The notes: generated from the sequence alone by a model not told the origin. A DNA stretch of 64,000 bases from Bacillota bacterium (GCA_020161295.1 JAIUOA010000002.1:62001-126000); one strand, 5' to 3'. Shown: positions 44,777 through 55,064, numbered from the stretch's first letter. Numbers and translations are program-made.

Positions 44777-46494
44777 ATGAACAGACAGCTTAAAGTAGAA
44801 TCAGTACCCGTATCACGCGATGGGTTGTAATCTCCAGTATTATACTGATAATGATTATCTCATTGTTCACATATATCACACTCTCTAACCAGCTGAAAAG
44901 CACAACGAATCATCGCGCATACAATGCCTATCAAGCGGTTGAACGTCAATTGGATATGGAGGCATTAACATCACTCCTCGAAGCACCTGATGACTCCAAT
45001 CCTGTCTATAATACAATCAAGCAGCAGCTGGTGAACATCAAGGAAATTTCTGATGCCAATTATCTTCATGTGGTGGTCAAGGGAGATACAGGTTGGGTCT
45101 ATATCGTCGACGGCGTCACGGAAAAAGGGGATTCAGCAGTGCCCAATGAGCCGATTGAAGAGGATTACATCGATGAGTACGAAACGATTGAAAAATCTCT
45201 TAAGCCGCTTTATGGGTCGTTTGATGAATATGAAGGTTCAATATTGTTTTCCAACTACTTTCCAATTTTTAACCAGCAGGGGAATGTCGTCGCGTATTTA
45301 GGGGCTGATTTTGATATCACTGAGGATGTAGAAGCTTTTAAACGCGCGTTTATCATGATTTTTCTCTTTTCGATTTTTTCATTGGTGGTCATTTCAGTGC
45401 TGTTGGTACTTTTTATAAAGCGTTTGCTATCGCCTATTACAGATCTCGTTCAGGAATGTCGATATTTATCCGAATACGATATGACGCGAGAAATCCGTTC
45501 AGACTACAAAGGTGAGTTTAAAGCGCTGGCTGATGCGATGACGACCTTACAGCAAAATAACAAATCCTTGCTAAAGCAAGTACAGGACATTTGCTATTCA
45601 ATCTCGCTCAGCTTCGATTCGGTTAGTGAATCGACACATTCCATATCGAGTATGATTCAAGAAAACACTGCGGCACTAACTGAGTCCTCGCATAATATCG
45701 ACGAACAATCCCGTGAAATGGGAGAGCTGGCTTCAAGTGGGGAGCATTTAGATACGCAAGTCAGTGAGATGACCCAAGCCATCAATCGCTCCTCTGACGA
45801 AGGGCATGTCGTCAAAACACACACACTCAAATCCAATGAAGCTTTACAAGTCCTAAAGGAAAGATTTTCTCTCACCACAGAAGGATTTGTCGTGTTAAGT
45901 AATCAAATGGAAGCGCTTTATAAAGCTTCTGATCAAATCGTGATGATCATCGAAACCATTAGAAGCATCGCCGGTCAAACGAATTTACTGGCGCTGAACG
46001 CTTCCATTGAAGCTGCAAGAGCGGGGGAGCAGGGCAGAGGTTTTTCTGTAGTAGCGGAAGAAATCCGAAAGCTTGCAGAGGAGTCAGCGAGCTCAGTAAA
46101 GGAAATCGATGAAATCATAAAGGCAATCGTCGCCCATATTCAGTCATCTAATGAAGTCGCCGCTGAGCAGAGAAAACTAATCGGCAATGCTGACGAAATG
46201 GTAAAGGAGACACTCGCTCAATACACCCTTACCGAGCAATCAATCAACCATGTGTTAAATGGGATTCATGCACTCAAGAGACTTTTAGAGGAAATACATC
46301 AAGTTCAAAAGCAAGTGAAGTCTGGCACTGAGGTTGTAAATAGGTTGTCATTAGACAATGCAAAGCGAATTGAAGAGATTGCCATGTCGGCAGAAGAGGA
46401 GACGACCAATATCGAAGAAATTTCCGCCAACATCGACAACCTTCAATCTCAAATAAATTTGATGAAGCAAAACATCTCACAGTATAAACTTTAG
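44777..46494 (+). pseudogene. Transmembrane chemoreceptor, frameshifted near its N-terminus
   Basis: GGAGG lies six bases before ATG 44777, but that frame reads [17 protein letters not shown] and stops at 44828. The frame with the rest of the receptor is open from 44794 and reads [19 protein letters not shown], the first membrane helix. A single base missing near 44817-44819 explains both. The receptor then has an extracytoplasmic sensor (about 60-165), a second helix ([14 protein letters not shown]), HAMP and an MCP signalling domain with [19 protein letters not shown]. The ATG at 44851 has no ribosome site. The gene is either inactive or affected by a sequence error. Confidence 0.82.
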
Positions 46495-46498
46495 CAAA

Positions 46499-46534
46499 AA
46501 GGTTCAGTATCTCGAAGATACTGAACCTTTTTTT
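46499..46534. terminator. Bidirectional terminator after the chemoreceptor gene
   Basis: GGTTCAGTATCT (46501-46512), loop CGA and AGATACTGAACC (46516-46527) form a perfect 12-bp stem with T7 on one side and a T run on the other. It serves the convergent coiled-coil gene as well. Confidence 0.93.
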
Positions 46535-46546
46535 CGCTTAGGATTA

Positions 46547-46861
46547 CTATTTGTTTAAATCCTGAAGCTTTTCATCAGCTTCAGCCTTGATGGATTCGAG
46601 CTCCTCTTCTTTAAGGGCGATTTCTGAATTGATTGCATCTACCTGAGAAATAGGTTCTGCAATCATATCGAAACTAAAAGACGCTCGATCAGCCTCATAG
46701 ACGACTGTTCCAATCTTTAAGAGCAGTTCATCCTTTGATTTCTTAAGGCTACTAATTTCAGACTTAACTTTCGTTGAATCAATCAACGAGGCTGATTTAG
46801 CACCGATTACCTTTGTGCCTTTATCGATGCTTTGTTTTAATTTTCCGAACAAATCAGACAT
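46547..46861 (-). CDS. Small coiled-coil protein of unknown function, 104 residues
   Basis: The protein begins MSDLFGKLKQSIDKG and is nearly all charged helix, with a heptad-like C-terminal stretch SEIALKEEELESIKAEADEK. Its N-terminal half looks like the lead of small zinc-ribbon proteins in Clostridia, but no Cys pairs are present. The ATG at 46861 follows GGGGG. It could be a structural or scaffold peptide; no function is assigned. Confidence 0.7.
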   Translation of the reverse strand: MSDLFGKLKQSIDKGTKVIGAKSASLIDSTKVKSEISSLKKSKDELLLKIGTVVYEADRASFSFDMIAEPISQVDAINSEIALKEEELESIKAEADEKLQDLNK

Positions 46862-46914
46862 AATTACCCCCATTACCTTATTTGATGTGGTATTTATACC
46901 TATTTTAAAATTAA

Positions 46915-49509
46915 TTAACCAGTTTGAAACTGTTTTAAATCAATTTTTGGAATTTCATCAGCTTCTAATGGTTTGCTAAAGCAATAGCCTTGAACCATAT
47001 CGCACCCGAAGGCGTTCAGACGTGATACATGCGCCATGGACTCGATTCCCTCAGCGACGATAATCAGATTAAGACTATGAACAAAAGCGATGAGCTTTTC
47101 CATTACCGTGTCGTTTTCATGTTCCATTAAATGGAGGTTCATCTCTCGGTCAAATTTAAGGGTATGAATGGGCAGTGAGGAGAGATAGCTTAAGCTGGAA
47201 TATTCAGCGCCAAAATCATCCACAGCGATGGTGATGCCTTTTGATTTAAGGGAGTTCATAAAGGATATGGCAAGTTCTTTGTTATCCAGGAACACATGCT
47301 CTGTTATTTCGATCTGGATGAGCTCAGGCGCGATATCGTGTTGATTCAAACAGTCCATTAAGAAGTCTTCATAACCGATATCGTGTAGCTGCAGTGCTGA
47401 GAAGTTGATGGATAAGGGCTTAAGCACCATGCCTGATTGTTTCCACACAGCCATTTGTGCGATGACGAGTTCCGTTACGGTTCTTCCGATCGGGATTATC
47501 AGACCATTTTCCTCCGCGACCTTGATGAAGGTCATCGGGGACAATGCATGATTTTTCAACCGGATCAGGGCTTCATAACCGACAATACAGCCGGTTTCTA
47601 GAGATACTTTTGGTTGATAGACCATTTTAAATCCATGTTGATTTAAAGCAATTGTGAGCATATTTTTGATTTCCATTTTATCCTTCAAATGCTTTGCCAT
47701 CTGTTGGTCAAAAAATGCATAGTTACTTTTTCCGGAGTTCTTTACTGTGTAGAGAGCCAGGTCGGCAAACATGACAATCTCATTAATTTGAGTGCTGTCG
47801 TCGGGATAGCGGCTTACGCCCATGCTAAACTCGATTTTAACATCATTGCCATCGATTTCGATGGGATTCTCAAACGTTTTGTACAGCGATTCAATAAAGT
47901 GGTGTAACGCTTCTTCAGAATCATCACATTGGAACAACAGTAAAAATTCATCACCGCCAAACCGGGATACAAAAAGGCGATCCGAACTCAGTGCTCTAAG
48001 TCGACTACCCGCAATCTTCAAAACTTTATCACCGAATACATGACCTAGGGAGTCGTTGATGCTCTTAAAATTATCCATGTCAAGTAAGAGAACCGCGAAT
48101 CGTGTGTGTCTCTCGATGACAGAGGAAGCATGCGACATGAAATTGCGACGGTTTGGTAAATCGGTTAGCGGATCGTGTTCAGCTAAATATCGGATTCTCT
48201 CTTTTTGATGATTGATTTCCCCCACATAGCTAACAACCTTATCTAATAAGCCATTCACGGATTTTCCGATAGAGACCAAGGGATTGTCGTTTGATAGCAC
48301 GACATAGTTGATGCTCGCATTTTCCACATCGATTTTATTGATTTCCTCATCGAGAACGTCGAGACAGGATTTGAGCTCCAGGTAGTTGGTTTGCATACTT
48401 CCCAGCGCATTTGAAATCTCACCAATTTCATCACTGGATTTTGCATAGTGCTGAATATCCTTCTTCTCATAATCATCGAAATCAAAGTGTGACATCTTTT
48501 TAATGATAGCGGTAAGTGAGATGATGGGGTGCGTGATATAATTTGAAATCAATGTCACGAAAAGGATGATAAGGAGTGAGGTGATGACGAAAATGGTGGC
48601 GAGCATGCCTGATAAGGAGCTTGAGTAAGCGAGCACTTCATCTTTATCGATGGCGGCCAGATAAGTCCAGCCGCTGATATGGGATTGATAAGGGGTAAAG
48701 ACTAAGGTTTCTCCTAGGATAGAGCCTTCAAAGGATTGTCGCTTATTATTTTGAAGCGCTTCTAAAGTACCGATACCAAGAACATCATAGGGTTGCATGT
48801 GCCATTCAGGATTGTTCGGACTATTGATGATAACACCATTTGGGCTAATGATATATATATGACCCGTTTCGCCAAATTTCATTTCGCTAATGTCGCGCAT
48901 GAGGTTTTCAAGCGAAATTGTCATACTGACAACACCGAGCACGTGAGCGTTATTTTTAACGACATCATCAATACTTATAACGAGTTCTTTTGTCGCTTTG
49001 GTTTCATAGGGCTCCGAAATCACGACTGTACCGAACTCAAGTGCATGTTTATACCAATCCCGTATCCGTGGATCATAAGGCGCATTGGGTTTAAACTGAG
49101 GATATTCTACGTAACCACCGTATTCTGTGCCGTAGGACACAAAAGAGATCATGGGATGTGTGTCCACGACGGATTTAAAATATTGCGCGATTGACTGTTC
49201 ACTTCTGCTGGGATTATATTGAAACGAGGTGGCATCAAAGTCCATATAAGTGGTTAAGTCTGGGTCAGCTGAGATGATTCTCTGATCAAGTGCAACCAAT
49301 TGCGTAAGACTTTTCATATCCTCTAAAATGGTACGGTCAATATAATTGGCAGCCTGCTCTGTGAGTATCCGAGACTGTTCCAGGTTATTTCGATATAACC
49401 AGGATTCCGTCTGATTTTTTATAAACAAAATCCCTAAGATGAATGGGATTAAACTTGCTATTAATACACTGAACAATAACTTTTTTCGAATGGTCAATTT
49501 TCGAATCAT
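46915..49509 (-). CDS. Membrane receptor with dCache, HAMP, GGDEF and EAL domains
   Basis: 864 residues. An N-terminal helix (about 10-30) and a helix near 300-322 bracket a dCache-type extracytoplasmic sensor (DPRIRDWYKHA and ISEPYETKATKELVISID are its landmarks). HAMP follows, then GGDEF (about 440-600) with an intact RFGGDEF, and EAL (about 615-860) with EALIRLKN, NFSALQL, EITEH, DDFGAEYSS and AEGIE. The usual DDFGTG is DDFGAE, but both Asp remain. Both activities are possible. AGGTGACGC precedes the ATG. Confidence 0.92.
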   Translation of the reverse strand: MIRKLTIRKKLLFSVLIASLIPFILGILFIKNQTESWLYRNNLEQSRILTEQAANYIDRTILEDMKSLTQLVALDQRIISADPDLTTYMDFDATSFQYNPSRSEQSIAQYFKSVVDTHPMISFVSYGTEYGGYVEYPQFKPNAPYDPRIRDWYKHALEFGTVVISEPYETKATKELVISIDDVVKNNAHVLGVVSMTISLENLMRDISEMKFGETGHIYIISPNGVIINSPNNPEWHMQPYDVLGIGTLEALQNNKRQSFEGSILGETLVFTPYQSHISGWTYLAAIDKDEVLAYSSSLSGMLATIFVITSLLIILFVTLISNYITHPIISLTAIIKKMSHFDFDDYEKKDIQHYAKSSDEIGEISNALGSMQTNYLELKSCLDVLDEEINKIDVENASINYVVLSNDNPLVSIGKSVNGLLDKVVSYVGEINHQKERIRYLAEHDPLTDLPNRRNFMSHASSVIERHTRFAVLLLDMDNFKSINDSLGHVFGDKVLKIAGSRLRALSSDRLFVSRFGGDEFLLLFQCDDSEEALHHFIESLYKTFENPIEIDGNDVKIEFSMGVSRYPDDSTQINEIVMFADLALYTVKNSGKSNYAFFDQQMAKHLKDKMEIKNMLTIALNQHGFKMVYQPKVSLETGCIVGYEALIRLKNHALSPMTFIKVAEENGLIIPIGRTVTELVIAQMAVWKQSGMVLKPLSINFSALQLHDIGYEDFLMDCLNQHDIAPELIQIEITEHVFLDNKELAISFMNSLKSKGITIAVDDFGAEYSSLSYLSSLPIHTLKFDREMNLHLMEHENDTVMEKLIAFVHSLNLIIVAEGIESMAHVSRLNAFGCDMVQGYCFSKPLEADEIPKIDLKQFQTG

Positions 49510-49642
49510 GCGTCACCTGCCCTTTTGATATGTATTATTTTACCATTATTAACGAAAAACTAACATAAGAATCAAATAAATCTACTTTACATATTTTTTT
49601 ATATGTTATACTGATATCAATACAATATAGGGAGGAATCAAA

Positions 49643-50059
49643 ATGATTCAATGGGAAAAGCAATATGAATTAGGTATCGAATCCATCGATTCACAGCACA
49701 AAAAACTGATTGAAATCACTAGCAACTTATCGGTATTGTTAACCGGTGCCGTTCAAGGGGATGACATCTATGATGAGATGGTGGAAATCATCCACGAACT
49801 AACAAAATATACCGTTGAACACTTTAGGTTTGAAGAAGGTTTATTTGACCAATTGGGTTTTGAGTTTAAAGAAAAACATATCGAAGAACACAATAAACTA
49901 ATCTCTGAAATAGAAGCACTTGATTTAAGAGCGGTGGATGAGGACCAGATCACCTACGGCAAAAAAATCCTTAAATTCCTGATCACATGGGTTTTCAAGC
50001 ATATTAGCGGTTCTGATGTGCTTTACAAAGACTTGTTTATCTCAAATGGCGTTCACTAA
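49643..50059 (+). CDS. Bacteriohemerythrin
   Basis: 138 residues with all seven diiron ligands: H19, H60, E64, H79, H83, H120 and D125, in the order H-HxxxE-HxxxH-HxxxxD. The four-helix bundle binds O2 reversibly at a non-haem diiron site. In anaerobes it may sense, carry or scavenge oxygen. A strong AGGGAGGAA ribosome site precedes the ATG. It ends four bases into the convergent EamA gene. Confidence 0.96.
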   Translation: MIQWEKQYELGIESIDSQHKKLIEITSNLSVLLTGAVQGDDIYDEMVEIIHELTKYTVEHFRFEEGLFDQLGFEFKEKHIEEHNKLISEIEALDLRAVDEDQITYGKKILKFLITWVFKHISGSDVLYKDLFISNGVH

Positions 50060-50967
50060 ACGCCAGTTAAATTAGATTGTGCCTTCGCTTGCGTCTTTAA
50101 ATTGATCAATACGATAGCACATAGTATCAACAGTATACCGAAAATCTTTATGCCGTTAATCATTTCACCTGCGAAGATGACGGAGAAAATAATGGCGAAG
50201 ATCAGCTCGATGGTGCTGATGACCCCGACCTTTGAAAGCTCAATACCTGTATTGATGCCTGCGAAATAGAGCAAGTAAGCGACTGAAGCAGAAAAAATCC
50301 CTAGCCCCATGGTGGATAAAACCACGATGGGGCTATTCAATTTTTGTAGGATGAGGTGTGGTGAAGAAAAGGGAGCAATCAGTAGTGCACCAAACAGAAA
50401 GCTATACAAGATCATGGTTTGGGGCATATATTTTTTTAGACCAAATTTGCTAAACACGCTCACAAGGGAATAACCCAAGCCTGATAGAACCCCTAAAAGG
50501 ATACCGGTGAAGGTTAAACCATCTAAATCCAAGCGGCCACCTGTCAAAGCCAATGTCGATCCAACAACTGAGATGAAAACCCCCCACTTTTTTAGTGCGG
50601 TCAGTTTCTCCTTAAAAAGAAGTACGGAGAAGCCCGTGATAAATAGAGGCGCAAGATAGAGTAAGATGGTGGCATTCATGACGCCGATGGCATCTACTGA
50701 TGAGAAAAAGCATAGGTTGAATAAGCCTTGGGTGATGGTTCCCATGAAAAAAGTTAAGACTAGCCCCTTTCTGTCGATTTTTACATATGCACGGTTCTGA
50801 AGCATTAAGATGCAAAAAAGTATGATAGTCCCTAAAGTTAATCTGAGTAAAGCCACTTCTTGAGACGAAATGCCTGAAGCCATTAAATTTTTTGCGAATA
50901 TCCCTGTGGTGCTCCAGCTTAGCCCTGCTAAAACGATGTAAAAAGCCCCCATCTTTTGCGATTTCAA
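50056..50967 (-). CDS. EamA-family drug/metabolite transporter
   Basis: 303 residues with ten membrane helices in two EamA repeats. The first begins FYIVLAGLSWSTTGIFAKNL and the second GVLSGLGYSLVSVFSKF. Family members export amino acids or metabolites; the substrate is unknown. The start is placed at the TTG at 50967, six bases after AAGGAG; a TTG at 50982 would put that site inside the coding sequence. A second EamA gene lies at 59631. Confidence 0.88.
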   Translation of the reverse strand: MKSQKMGAFYIVLAGLSWSTTGIFAKNLMASGISSQEVALLRLTLGTIILFCILMLQNRAYVKIDRKGLVLTFFMGTITQGLFNLCFFSSVDAIGVMNATILLYLAPLFITGFSVLLFKEKLTALKKWGVFISVVGSTLALTGGRLDLDGLTFTGILLGVLSGLGYSLVSVFSKFGLKKYMPQTMILYSFLFGALLIAPFSSPHLILQKLNSPIVVLSTMGLGIFSASVAYLLYFAGINTGIELSKVGVISTIELIFAIIFSVIFAGEMINGIKIFGILLILCAIVLINLKTQAKAQSNLTGV

Positions 50968-51116
50968 AATAATCTCCTTCAAATTGTCATCATAATCAGT
51001 ATAACATCAATTGAACGGTAGTGCCGTAATAAAAAATTTGTTTGGGTGTTAAGGGTTTAGTTTACAGATGATGTATGATAAAATCGTGACAATGCGTTAA
51101 CAAATAGGAGGAAGAT

Positions 51117-52343
51117 TTGAAACAATTATTAAGCAAATGGAACAAACTTAGCCTAGTTAAGCGAATTCTCGTGGGCATGGTCATCGGTATTCTTTTGGCA
51201 ATCGCTTTACCGAATGAAGCGAAATTCATTACCATTTTTGGTACATTATTTGTAGGTGCCCTTAAAGCAGTTGCACCGATTCTCGTATTTTTCCTAGTGA
51301 TGTCAGCTATTTCGCAGCATAAATCAGGACATAAAACCAATATGAAATCGATTATCGTCCTTTATTTATTAGGGACATTTTTAGCCAGTTTAGTAGGCGT
51401 TTTGGCGAGCTTCATGTTCCCAGTGACGTTGACACTTCAATCAGGTGTGGACAGCATCACCCCGCCAGGCGGTGTCGTGGAAGTACTCAGAACCTTATTA
51501 TTAAATGTCGTAGATAACCCAGTAAGAGCAATCGTCAATGCAAACTACATCGGCGTATTGTCTTGGGCAGCTATTCTAGGCTTTATGCTCAGACACGCGG
51601 CGGATTCAACTAAGACGATGTTGACCAACGTATCGGACGCCCTTTCTCATGTGGTTCGTGTTATTATCAACTTTGCACCCATCGGTATAATGGGTTTAGT
51701 ATTCGAGTCTATTGCATCAAGCGGTTTAGAAGCGCTATTAGGATATGGAAAGCTGTTGTTGGTATTACTAGGTGGCATGTTCTTCGTCGCCTTGGTGGTC
51801 AACCCGATCATCGTTTTCATGAAAATCAAACAAAATCCGTATCCACTTGTTTTTAAATGCTTGAAGGTAAGTGGTTTGACGGCGTTCTTTACACGTAGCT
51901 CAGCTGCGAATATTCCTGTGAATATGGAGCTTTGCGAAGATTTAGGCCTGGATCCAGACAACTATTCGGTATCTATTCCATTAGGTGCGACGATCAACAT
52001 GGCCGGTGCTTCAATTACTATTTCAGTTCTTACATTAGCAGCCGTCAATACGTTGGGAATTCCAGTAGATTTACCGACAGCATTGATTCTTTCGCTTTTA
52101 GCGGCAGTTAGTGCATGTGGTGCTTCTGGTGTTGCAGGCGGTTCTTTACTTCTGATTCCATTAGCTTGTAGCTTATTTGGTATTTCAAACGAAGTGGCGA
52201 TGCAAGTTGTCGGCGTCGGCTTCATCGTAGGGGTTTTACAGGATTCATGTGAAACGGCGTTAAACTCTTCAACAGACGTATTATTTACGGCTGCCTCTGA
52301 GTTTGCTGAATGGAAGAAGGATGGTAAGGTAATCAAGCTCTAA
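51117..52343 (+). CDS. sstT: SstT, sodium:serine/threonine symporter
   Basis: 408 residues, near the 414 of Escherichia coli SstT, with about nine membrane helices. The family features are [34 protein letters not shown] and [13 protein letters not shown], the last being the Na+/substrate region of the DAACS fold. It imports serine and threonine with Na+. The TTG at 51117 follows AGGAGG. An arginase gene follows with its own promoter. Confidence 0.93.
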   Translation: MKQLLSKWNKLSLVKRILVGMVIGILLAIALPNEAKFITIFGTLFVGALKAVAPILVFFLVMSAISQHKSGHKTNMKSIIVLYLLGTFLASLVGVLASFMFPVTLTLQSGVDSITPPGGVVEVLRTLLLNVVDNPVRAIVNANYIGVLSWAAILGFMLRHAADSTKTMLTNVSDALSHVVRVIINFAPIGIMGLVFESIASSGLEALLGYGKLLLVLLGGMFFVALVVNPIIVFMKIKQNPYPLVFKCLKVSGLTAFFTRSSAANIPVNMELCEDLGLDPDNYSVSIPLGATINMAGASITISVLTLAAVNTLGIPVDLPTALILSLLAAVSACGASGVAGGSLLLIPLACSLFGISNEVAMQVVGVGFIVGVLQDSCETALNSSTDVLFTAASEFAEWKKDGKVIKL

Positions 52344-52370
52344 TTGATGCACGAATATTCAAACATACAG

Positions 52371-52436
52371 TTGACAATGTTCTGTAAGGGTTATAAAATC
52401 TTATTGGAATATGCAATATACATTTATAAATGTATA
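52371..52436 (+). promoter_or_regulatory. Arginase promoter and 20-bp leader palindrome
   Basis: TTGACA (52371-52376) and TAAAAT (52394-52399) are 17 bases apart. Just after the predicted start lies the perfect palindrome TATACATTTA-TAAATGTATA (52417-52436), 29 bases before the arginase ATG. It resembles an ArgR-type site in size and AT content but lacks the TGAAT...ATTCA core. Confidence 0.6.
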
Positions 52437-52465
52437 AATGGTTAATGTATGCGAGAGGAGCTCTT

Positions 52466-53377
52466 ATGAAACCATCTATCAACTCTAGACTGTCACTGAT
52501 TGGCGTGGCCATTGATTTAGGCGCTGGAACACCTGGCGTTAGTTTAGGACCATCAGCAATTCGATATGCAGGCGTCGTGGAAAGGCTACAAAACATTGGA
52601 TACGATGTTAAAGATGAAGGTGATATCGTCGCTATTAAACCAGCTAGCCCCATCGTAGCAGGCACAAATCTCAAGAACTTGGATGAGGTGGCACGCGTCA
52701 ATACCGAGTTATGCCATAGAGTTGATACGGCCATGGCTGCGGGAAGATTTCCTCTAGTACTTGGTGGTGATCACAGTATCGCTATCGGAACCATCGCAGG
52801 TGTTTTGCAGCATAAGAAAAACCTAGGTGTGATTTGGTTCGATGCCCACGGAGACATCAACACGGCTGAAACCTCGCCTTCAGGAAATATTCATGGAATG
52901 CCGGTTGCAGTTAGCCTCGGCTTAGGACACGAAAGATTGACGTCGATTGGTGGATCAGATAAGAAGCTCAACACAAAAAACATCGTGTTTGTCGGATGCC
53001 GAGATTTGGATTTCGGTGAACGAAAAATATTAAAGGAACTTGGAATTACCGTGTTTACCATGCATGAAATCGATAGGCTGGGCATGACGGAGGTCATGAA
53101 TAGAGCAATTGCTATCGCATCTGAAGGTACTGACGGCATTCATGTCAGTTTTGATCTCGACAGCATGGATCCGATTTTTGTTCAGGGCACAGGTACGCGA
53201 GTTCCAGGTGGCTTAACTTATAGAGAAAGCCATTTAGCGCTTGAGCTTATCGCATTATCTGAAAAGGTGGTCAGTGCTGAGTTCGTAGAAGTAAACCTAA
53301 TAATCGACGTTAAGAATGAAACGGCGAAAACTGCAGTGGCATTGATCGGTTCATTAATGGGTGAATGGTTAATTTAA
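52466..53377 (+). CDS. rocF: Arginase
   Basis: 303 residues, the usual arginase length. The Mn2+ motifs are GGDHS, DAHGDINT and SFDLDSMDP, and the substrate loop SPSGNIHGMP follows. It hydrolyses arginine to ornithine and urea. Agmatinase or formimidoglutamase are less likely because SGNIHGMPVA is the arginase signature. The ATG at 52466 is seven bases after GAGAGGAG; an ATG at 52430 falls in the palindrome. Confidence 0.92.
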   Translation: MKPSINSRLSLIGVAIDLGAGTPGVSLGPSAIRYAGVVERLQNIGYDVKDEGDIVAIKPASPIVAGTNLKNLDEVARVNTELCHRVDTAMAAGRFPLVLGGDHSIAIGTIAGVLQHKKNLGVIWFDAHGDINTAETSPSGNIHGMPVAVSLGLGHERLTSIGGSDKKLNTKNIVFVGCRDLDFGERKILKELGITVFTMHEIDRLGMTEVMNRAIAIASEGTDGIHVSFDLDSMDPIFVQGTGTRVPGGLTYRESHLALELIALSEKVVSAEFVEVNLIIDVKNETAKTAVALIGSLMGEWLI

Positions 53378-53390
53378 GTTATGATTAAAA

Positions 53391-53420
53391 GTGCGATTTC
53401 GAAAGAATCGCATTTTTTTT
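53391..53420 (+). terminator. Terminator after arginase
   Basis: TGCGATT (53392-53398) pairs with AATCGCA (53406-53412) and is followed by T8. Confidence 0.85.
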
Positions 53421-53497
53421 GTGAGCGAAATCACGTTTTAGAGAGCGTGAATGTGGTATAATTCTTTTGAGATTAATTATCAATTAAGGAGCCCAAT

Positions 53498-54976
53498 ATG
53501 CAAAATATGGATATGAGTAAACACCTGACAATCGATGAAGTCAAAATAAAAACCATCATGGATATCAAGCTAGATTATTTAAAAGGGAACATTAGCCTCG
53601 ATGTGGCACATGAAAAAATGAAGGCAGCAGTGGATCACGTAACTGCGCAAGAGTTTGCATTATGTGAACAAAGACTAGTGGCTCACGGCATATCAGATGA
53701 TGAGCTCGCTGAAAGGATGGAGGAAATTTTGAAAATTTTCGAAGGATTGCTGGTCTCTGAAAAAGCGACTCTTATTCCTGGTCATCCGATACACACCTAT
53801 CAACTTGAAGTACAAGCCATTCGTGATGTACTAGCGAAGATGATTCAACTAAGCACTAAAAAGTTCATCAAAAATCAATGGCTGGAACTTATGGAGCAAT
53901 TATTGCAAATCAATGTTCATTTTTCTAGAAAGCAAAATCAGCTCTACCCTGCGCTAGAGAGTAAAGGCTTTGATAAGCCTTCAAAGGTCATGTGGACACT
54001 TGAGAACAAAATAAGAGAAGCAATCAAGCAGACCATGGGTTTGATTAATCAGGATGAGGATGAACGGTTTATTGCGGCGCTTCCCAAGCTGGTTGAACAG
54101 GTAGAGGACATGATGGTTAAGGAAGTTGAAATATTATTTCCGACAGCACTGGAAATGCTCGATGAAACCGATTTTGAAACCATGAGAATAGGGGATGATG
54201 AAATCGGGTATTGTTTAATCGATCCTCCATCCTCATATGGCCGTAATTCTACAAATTTAACGAAAGCCAACGCACTAAACCTTAGTGAAGGTTTACTCAA
54301 TGTGAGCCAGGGACAACTAACGCTTGAGCAAATCAATTTGATCTATAAGCATTTAAAAGTGGATCTCTCTTATGTGGATGAAAATGAAATCGTCAAGTTC
54401 TATAGCGACACGAAGCATCGCGTTTTTCCCCGAAGTGCAGGTGTTATCGGCAGAAAGGTTCAAAATTGCCATCCGCGTGAAAGCGTGCATACGGTGGAAG
54501 AAATCATTCGCGCCTTTAAAGCGGGAGAACAGGATGAAGCAGAGTTTTGGCTCGAGATGGGCGGAAAATTCCTTTATATCGTCTATACAGCCGTCAGGGA
54601 TGAACAAGGGACTTTTAGAGGCGTTTTGGAGATGATGCAAGACGTGACCCATATCAGAAGTCTATCCGGGAGCCAAAGACTTCTGAACTGGCAGTCGAAG
54701 AATGCGGAAGTAGAAGTTTCATTAGATGTTAAAGCGGATGCACCGAATACCTACGGGATCACTAAACATACTGTAATCGGTGAGCTCGTTAAGAAATACC
54801 CTTTTATAAAAGCGCACATGCTCTCCCTTTCGCCTAAGTTTGCTAAGCTCAACAACCCTGTAATCTTCAAAACCATGGCATCTATCGCGACCCTGGAAAT
54901 GATTGCAGAGCGTGGTGGCTTAGAGGTTAATGAGGTTATCAAAAGTATCGTCGCAAAAATTGAGACGCACGTTTAA
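53498..54976 (+). CDS. DUF438-hemerythrin-PAS-DUF1858 protein
   Basis: 492 residues in four parts: DUF438 (about 10-75), a hemerythrin-type helical bundle (about 88-230, with His in GHPIHTYQLE and HFSRKQNQLYP), a PAS domain (about 285-390, YVDENEIVKFYSDTKHRVFPRSAGVIGR) and a short DUF1858 region at the C-terminus (about 420-490). Such proteins may sense oxygen, NO or redox state, but none has a well-defined role. GAGCCCAAT precedes the ATG. It is a single gene. Confidence 0.88.
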   Translation: MQNMDMSKHLTIDEVKIKTIMDIKLDYLKGNISLDVAHEKMKAAVDHVTAQEFALCEQRLVAHGISDDELAERMEEILKIFEGLLVSEKATLIPGHPIHTYQLEVQAIRDVLAKMIQLSTKKFIKNQWLELMEQLLQINVHFSRKQNQLYPALESKGFDKPSKVMWTLENKIREAIKQTMGLINQDEDERFIAALPKLVEQVEDMMVKEVEILFPTALEMLDETDFETMRIGDDEIGYCLIDPPSSYGRNSTNLTKANALNLSEGLLNVSQGQLTLEQINLIYKHLKVDLSYVDENEIVKFYSDTKHRVFPRSAGVIGRKVQNCHPRESVHTVEEIIRAFKAGEQDEAEFWLEMGGKFLYIVYTAVRDEQGTFRGVLEMMQDVTHIRSLSGSQRLLNWQSKNAEVEVSLDVKADAPNTYGITKHTVIGELVKKYPFIKAHMLSLSPKFAKLNNPVIFKTMASIATLEMIAERGGLEVNEVIKSIVAKIETHV

Positions 54977-55013
54977 CGACCGGATCAAAAGAACTGAAAC
55001 TGAAACGTGATTA

Positions 55014-55059
55014 AACCCCTTTTGACAGGATATAATATAGTTAAATGTCAAAGGGGGTT
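55014..55059 (+). promoter_or_regulatory. Inverted repeat around the -10 box of the PH-domain gene
   Basis: AACCCCTTTTGACA (55014-55027) and TGTCAAAGGGGGTT (55046-55059) pair over 14 positions with one G-T. The 18-base interval carries TATAAT (55031-55036). The right arm contains the ribosome site AAAGGGGG, so a read-through transcript would hide it in a hairpin, while the local promoter would leave it free. Confidence 0.6.
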
Positions 55060-55064
55060 ATTTT

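Noticed and set aside
52417..52436. Standard ARG box before arginase
   Set aside because: The palindrome lacks the TGAAT...ATTCA core, so it is reported only as an operator candidate.
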